From: Pedobacter ureilyticus
GTDB taxonomy: Bacteria; Bacteroidota; Bacteroidia; Sphingobacteriales; Sphingobacteriaceae
Assembly (NCBI RefSeq): GCF_005925345.1
Contig: NZ_SSHJ01000012.1
Coordinates: 1 to 64,000, forward strand
DNA length: 64,000 nucleotides
Direction: 5' to 3'
The position numbers and the translations under genes are program-made. A model generated the notes under the pieces. The model saw only the letters and a list, made by a program, of their open reading frames with translations. It was not told where the DNA came from and did not search any database. Shown one piece after another: positions 61,209 to 64,000 of this stretch; positions within the stretch are counted from its first letter, which is position 1, and every line of letters begins with the position of its first letter.

Positions 61209-61216
61209 TATATTTG
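61209..61216 (+). promoter_or_regulatory. -7 element of the ORF6N gene
   Basis: TATATTTG fits TAnnTTTG and lies seven bases before the ATG at 61224. Confidence 0.5.
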
Positions 61217-61223
61217 GTTACCT

Positions 61224-61763
61224 ATGACAGCAAAACAACTATTTACCTCCATATCTGATGATATTGTGGTGAACAAAATTTACGAGATACGAAACCAAAA
61301 AGTAATGCTAGATAGTGATTTGGCAGAACTTTATGGTGTGGAAACTAAAAGATTAAATGAACAAATCAAAAGAAATTTAGATAGGTTCCCAGAAGATTTC
61401 ATGTTTCAGTTAACCGAAAGTGAATGGGAATCTTTGAGGTCGCAAATTGCGACCTCAAAAAAAGGGAGAGGCGGAAGAACTTATTTGCCGAATGTTTTCA
61501 CTGAACACGGCGTGTTAATGTTATCAAGTGTTTTAAACAGCCAACAAGCTGTACAAGTTAACATACAAATTGTAAGGATTTTTACAAGGTTAAGGAATTT
61601 GCTGAGTGAACATACAGAACTCAGAATAGAAATTGCGGACATTAAAAAGCATCTCGAGAACCATGACAAAAATATAGAGCTTGTTTTTAGTTATCTAGAT
61701 AAGCTAATTGAGAAGGAAAACCAACCAAGAAAACGAATTGGTTTTAAACCTGATGATTTGTAA
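61224..61763 (+). CDS. ORF6N-domain protein
   Basis: 179 residues. The ORF6N DNA-binding domain is in the first 100 residues: YEIRNQKVMLDSDLAELYGVETKRLNEQIKRNLDRFPEDFMFQLTESEWESLRSQIATS, then YLPNVFTEHGVLMLSSVLNSQQAVQVNIQIVRIFTRLR. A C-terminal coiled segment follows (LRIEIADIKKHLENHDKNIELVF). Related domains occur in phage anti-repressors, but many Bacteroidota carry lone chromosomal copies. A perfect 27-base palindrome (61433-61459) lies inside the gene. No other phage genes are near. Confidence 0.9.
   Translation: MTAKQLFTSISDDIVVNKIYEIRNQKVMLDSDLAELYGVETKRLNEQIKRNLDRFPEDFMFQLTESEWESLRSQIATSKKGRGGRTYLPNVFTEHGVLMLSSVLNSQQAVQVNIQIVRIFTRLRNLLSEHTELRIEIADIKKHLENHDKNIELVFSYLDKLIEKENQPRKRIGFKPDDL
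61433..61459. repeat. Perfect palindrome inside the ORF6N gene
   Basis: TTTGAGGTCGCAA and TTGCGACCTCAAA are 13-base inverted arms around a single A. It encodes the LRSQIATSKK segment of the protein; such codons do not force a palindrome. It may be the protein's own binding site or an RNA hairpin. Confidence 0.7.
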
Positions 61764-61796
61764 AATGAATGTTTAAATCCCCTCCGCTTTTCGAGA

Positions 61797-62012
61797 TTTG
61801 CAATTAGAGGTGTTCGAAACCCTTTTTTTGAAAAATGAATAAAATAATGTCACCACTTCGTGGTTTTTAAACTATATATGCTGTTCTACAATAATATCAG
61901 TTCTTCGAACTTCCAAAAAGTATGTTTTGAACACCCGTAATTGCAAATTAGAGATGTTCGAAACCTTAAATTATTGTACAATACGAATGAAATAATATCA
62001 CCGCTCTGCGGT
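61797..62012 (+). repeat. Two diverged tandem copies of a hairpin unit
   Basis: Copies share TTAGAGrTGTTCGAAACC (about 61803 and 61947), a stretch with AATGAAwTAATrTCACC, then a hairpin: ACCAC-TTC-GTGGT at 61852-61864 and ACCGC-TCT-GCGGT at 62000-62012. The fourth base pair changes from A-T to G-C with both sides changed, so the hairpin itself is kept. A TGTCCT-like tail follows in both. Confidence 0.6.
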
Positions 62013-62053
62013 TTTCTTGTTAGCCCTATTCATATTGTCCTGCTCTCTCGCTC

Positions 62054-62160
62054 TTCGAGATTTGCAATCTCGAAGCATTATCGTAGGATTTCTAATCCGA
62101 GCCCTATTAGCCTAAAAAGGATTGCAAATCCTTGGATACGAATTCCAGATTACAAATCTG
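62054..62160. repeat. Run of four small palindromes with GATT-NNN-AATC cores
   Basis: Palindromes at 62054-62074 (TTCGAGATT-TGC-AATCTCGAA), 62086-62098 (GGATT-TCT-AATCC), 62117-62133 (AAGGATT-GCA-AATCCTT) and 62146-62160 (CAGATT-ACA-AATCTG). Centres are 28, 33 and 28 bases apart. All share the ATT/AAT stems around a three-base loop but differ in outer bases. No coding frame or CRISPR-type repeat identity. Confidence 0.65.
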
Positions 62161-62252
62161 TAATAGCTTAAACTTGCTAGAGGTTTGTCAAAGCTTGTTA
62201 ATAGCACAAGTTTTGCCTTTCCAAACCCGATTCAAGTGCAAATACTTTTGCT

Positions 62253-62281
62253 TGAGATTGCTTCGTTCCTCGCAATGACGA
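62253..62281. repeat. Single copy of the CGTCATTGCGAGG repeat
   Basis: GATTGCTTCGTTCCTCGCAATGACG lies about 170 bases before the ribosomal operon promoter. It belongs to the family seen at 32993 and 45093. Positions are approximate. Confidence 0.5.
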
Positions 62282-62414
62282 CCATGGCAAAAGATTGCAA
62301 CGAAAAGCGGGACTTTCGGAACCGAAGAACTATTGTAATTGCTTTTCAAATTATCAACCCTACACGTATCACTCATTACCTAAAACTTAAAACCAAAATT
62401 TTCTGCGTCAACTA

Positions 62415-62445
62415 TTTGGTAATTAAACAAATCTCCGTATCTTTG
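62415..62445 (+). promoter_or_regulatory. Promoter of the rplM-rpsI-rpsB operon
   Basis: TTTG (62415-62418), a 19-base spacer and TATCTTTG (62438-62445) are an excellent Bacteroidota match. Transcription should start near 62452. The 50-base leader has CAGTCCC/GGGGGAT-type short complementarities (about 62446-62468). Confidence 0.8.
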
Positions 62446-62500
62446 CAGTCCCTAAAAAACTGGGGGATTATATATTTTTTAACAAATTAAATAAAAGCAA

Positions 62501-62944
62501 GTGAATACGTTAAGTTACAAAACTGTCTCTGCGAATGCTAAAACCGTTAATAAACAATGGGTTGTAGTTGATGCTGAAGGAGAGATTTTGGGGCGCTTGT
62601 CTTCTAAAATCGCAATGATTATTAGAGGTAAAAACAAGCCTGAGTACACCCCACACGTAGACTGCGGTGATAACGTGATTGTTATTAATGCAGACAAAAT
62701 CAAGTTAACCGGAAATAAGTTAACTGATAAAACTTATGTTCGTTACACTGGATATCCAGGTGGTCAACGTTTCATTTCTCCGAAAGAGTTATTGGAAAAA
62801 CACCCTAGACGTGTTGTAGAGAAAGCGGTACGTGGTATGTTACCTAAAACCAAATTAGGCAAAAAATTATACACTAATTTATTTGTTTATGCTGGTGCTG
62901 AGCATCCTCACGCTGCGCAATCGCCAAAAACTATCAAACTTTAA
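62501..62944 (+). CDS. rplM: 50S ribosomal protein L13
   Basis: 147 residues: KQWVVVDAEGEILGRLSSKIAMIIRGKNKPEYTPHVDCGDNVIVINADKIKLTGNK, YPGGQRF, HPRRVVEKAVRGMLPKTKLG, and the terminal YAGAEHPHAAQSPKTI. Starts with GTG at 62501. First gene of the L13-S9-S2 set typical of Bacteroidota. Confidence 0.98.
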   Translation: MNTLSYKTVSANAKTVNKQWVVVDAEGEILGRLSSKIAMIIRGKNKPEYTPHVDCGDNVIVINADKIKLTGNKLTDKTYVRYTGYPGGQRFISPKELLEKHPRRVVEKAVRGMLPKTKLGKKLYTNLFVYAGAEHPHAAQSPKTIKL

Positions 62945-62966
62945 TTAAAAGTAAAAGAGAAAAGAA

Positions 62967-63353
62967 ATGTCAACAACAAATACTTCTGGTAGAAGAAAAA
63001 CAGCAGTTGCTCGTATCTATTTAAAAGAGGGTAACGGCACTATTACCGTGAACGGTAAAGATCATAAAGAATATTTCCCAACCCTACCTTTACAATACAT
63101 TGTTAACCAATCATTCGAAGTTTCTGAATTGACTGGCAGGTATGATGTAAATGTAAACGTAGCTGGTGGTGGTGTTAAAGGACAAGCTGAGGCTGTTCGT
63201 TTAGCGATTGCGAAAGCTATTGTTGAGTTAGATGCTGATAAGAAATCTGCATTGCGTGCTAAAGGGTTAGTAACCCGTGATATGCGTATGGTTGAGCGTA
63301 AGAAACCAGGACGTAAGAAAGCTCGTAAGAAATTCCAATTCAGTAAACGTTAA
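62967..63353 (+). CDS. rpsI: 30S ribosomal protein S9
   Basis: 128 residues: GRRKTAVARIYLKEGNGTITVNGK, DVNVNVAGGGVKGQAEAVRLAIAKAIVELD, and the C-terminal LVTRDMRMVERKKPGRKKARKKFQFSKR whose last residues contact the P-site tRNA. Normal length. 22 bases after rplM. Confidence 0.98.
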   Translation: MSTTNTSGRRKTAVARIYLKEGNGTITVNGKDHKEYFPTLPLQYIVNQSFEVSELTGRYDVNVNVAGGGVKGQAEAVRLAIAKAIVELDADKKSALRAKGLVTRDMRMVERKKPGRKKARKKFQFSKR

Positions 63354-63374
63354 TCTTTTAAGGAGACAAAAACA

Positions 63375-64000
63375 ATGGCAAGAACAACATATCAAGACTT
63401 ATTGGATGCAGGTGTACACTTTGGCCACCTTACCCGTAAATGGAATCCAAAAATGGCTCCTTACATCTTCATGGAGCGTAATGGTATCCACATTATAGAT
63501 TTAAACAAAACTTTAGCTAAAACTGAGGAGGCTGCTTCGGCGATTAAACAAATCGTTAAATCTGGTCGTAAGATCTTATTTGTAGCTACTAAAAAACAAG
63601 CTAAAGAAATCGTAGCAGAGCAAGCTAAAAAAGTAAACATGCCTTTCGTAACCGAGCGTTGGTTAGGTGGTATGTTAACTAACTTCGCTACTGTACGTAA
63701 GTCAATCAAAAAGATGGCTAACATCGATAAGATGACTAAAGATGGTACTTATTCAATTCTTTCTAAGAAAGAGCGTTTAATGATCCAACGTGAGCGTATC
63801 AAATTAGAAAGCCTTTTAGGTGGTATCGCTGATTTAAACCGTTTACCTGCGGCGATCTTCTTAATCGACGTGAAGAAAGAGCACATCGCGGTTGCTGAAG
63901 CTTTGAAATTAAACATTCCTACTTTTGCAATGGTTGATACTAACTCTGATCCTTCTAACATCGATTTCCCTATCCCAGCGAATGATGATGCTACAAAATC
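63375..64000 (+). CDS. rpsB: 30S ribosomal protein S2, cut by window end
   Basis: The first 208 codons are here; the gene runs past the right edge. ATG at 63375 after an AAGGAGA Shine-Dalgarno-like sequence, which is rare in this window. Motifs: [66 protein letters not shown], and [36 protein letters not shown]. tsf usually follows. No inferred fault. Confidence 0.97.
   Translation, partial: MARTTYQDLLDAGVHFGHLTRKWNPKMAPYIFMERNGIHIIDLNKTLAKTEEAASAIKQIVKSGRKILFVATKKQAKEIVAEQAKKVNMPFVTERWLGGMLTNFATVRKSIKKMANIDKMTKDGTYSILSKKERLMIQRERIKLESLLGGIADLNRLPAAIFLIDVKKEHIAVAEALKLNIPTFAMVDTNSDPSNIDFPIPANDDATK

Noticed and set aside
61224..61763. Prophage remnant because of ORF6N
   Set aside because: No integrase, structural or lysis genes and no attachment repeats are nearby; lone ORF6N genes are common in this phylum.
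62054..62160. CRISPR array
   Set aside because: The palindromes differ in sequence and length, spacers are only 12-18 bases, and no cas genes are present.
61941..62490. Plus-strand ORFs of 76 and 101 codons before the ribosomal operon
   Set aside because: They are composed of palindromic repeats and run through the rplM promoter; no protein-like pattern.

Overview
The window reads as a chromosomal segment of a Bacteroidota bacterium of the Sphingobacteriaceae type, most like Pedobacter. Sequence reasons: AT-rich DNA; promoters of the Bacteroidota form TTTG-(19-20)-TAnnTTTG; almost no Shine-Dalgarno sequences; futalosine-pathway menaquinone genes; a three-subunit SdhCAB complex; a type IX secretion sorting domain on a polysaccharide lyase; DUF5687-type permease; many short palindromic interspersed repeats. 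The genus is inference; no rRNA gene is present to settle it.

Layout. 0-7.4 kb: a LolC/E-like permease, a lipoprotein, mqnD-mqnB, a MscS channel with a Glu/Leu-type dehydrogenase, then rplS and trmD. 7.5-12.8 kb: a secreted PL6 alginate-lyase-like protein and a lipoprotein sit inside what is usually one operon, rpsP-rimM-trmD-rplS. 12.9-26.2 kb: an exopolysaccharide locus with two GT32 enzymes, a flippase, GT2/GT4 glycosyltransferases, a 32-codon membrane peptide, a Wzy/WaaL-like protein, a Wzc-like protein without kinase motifs, a short TolC-like protein, a sugar-phosphate transferase with a receiver-like N-terminus, and a stand-alone receiver. 26.2-27.3 kb: an Lrp regulator and two tandem tRNA-like genes with very large variable arms. 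27.5-32.6 kb: a pair of secreted amidohydrolase-family proteins. 32.8-36.1 kb: trpEGC behind a complete ribosome-mediated attenuator. 36.1-45.4 kb: ABC exporter, frr, pyrH, nagA, M14 peptidase, beta-barrel, pepT, methyltransferase, YtxH protein. 45.8-49.4 kb: sdhCAB. 50-58.6 kb: DEAD-box helicase, rarA, an ABC-2 transporter, an OmpA-like lipoprotein, a HExxH protein, a Gfo/Idh/MocA enzyme. 58.7-61.8 kb: a GMC oxidoreductase with its small subunit, and an ORF6N protein. 61.8-62.4 kb: a noncoding field of palindromes. 62.4-64 kb: rplM-rpsI-rpsB, cut by the window end.

How the parts work together. The exopolysaccharide genes supply a Wzx/Wzy-like assembly route: priming transferase, glycosyltransferases, flippase, polymerase, chain-length protein and outer-membrane component. 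The ribosomal genes, frr, rimM, trmD and the trp attenuator are housekeeping translation and biosynthesis functions. The most unusual object is the tandem tRNA-like unit at 26921-27260: both copies keep a full tRNA acceptor, D and T arms and a GUC anticodon, yet carry variable regions of 41 and 73 nt. The clearest regulatory element is the trp leader, where leader peptide, anti-terminator and terminator can all be traced. All functional names rest on reading motifs by eye; no database search was run.
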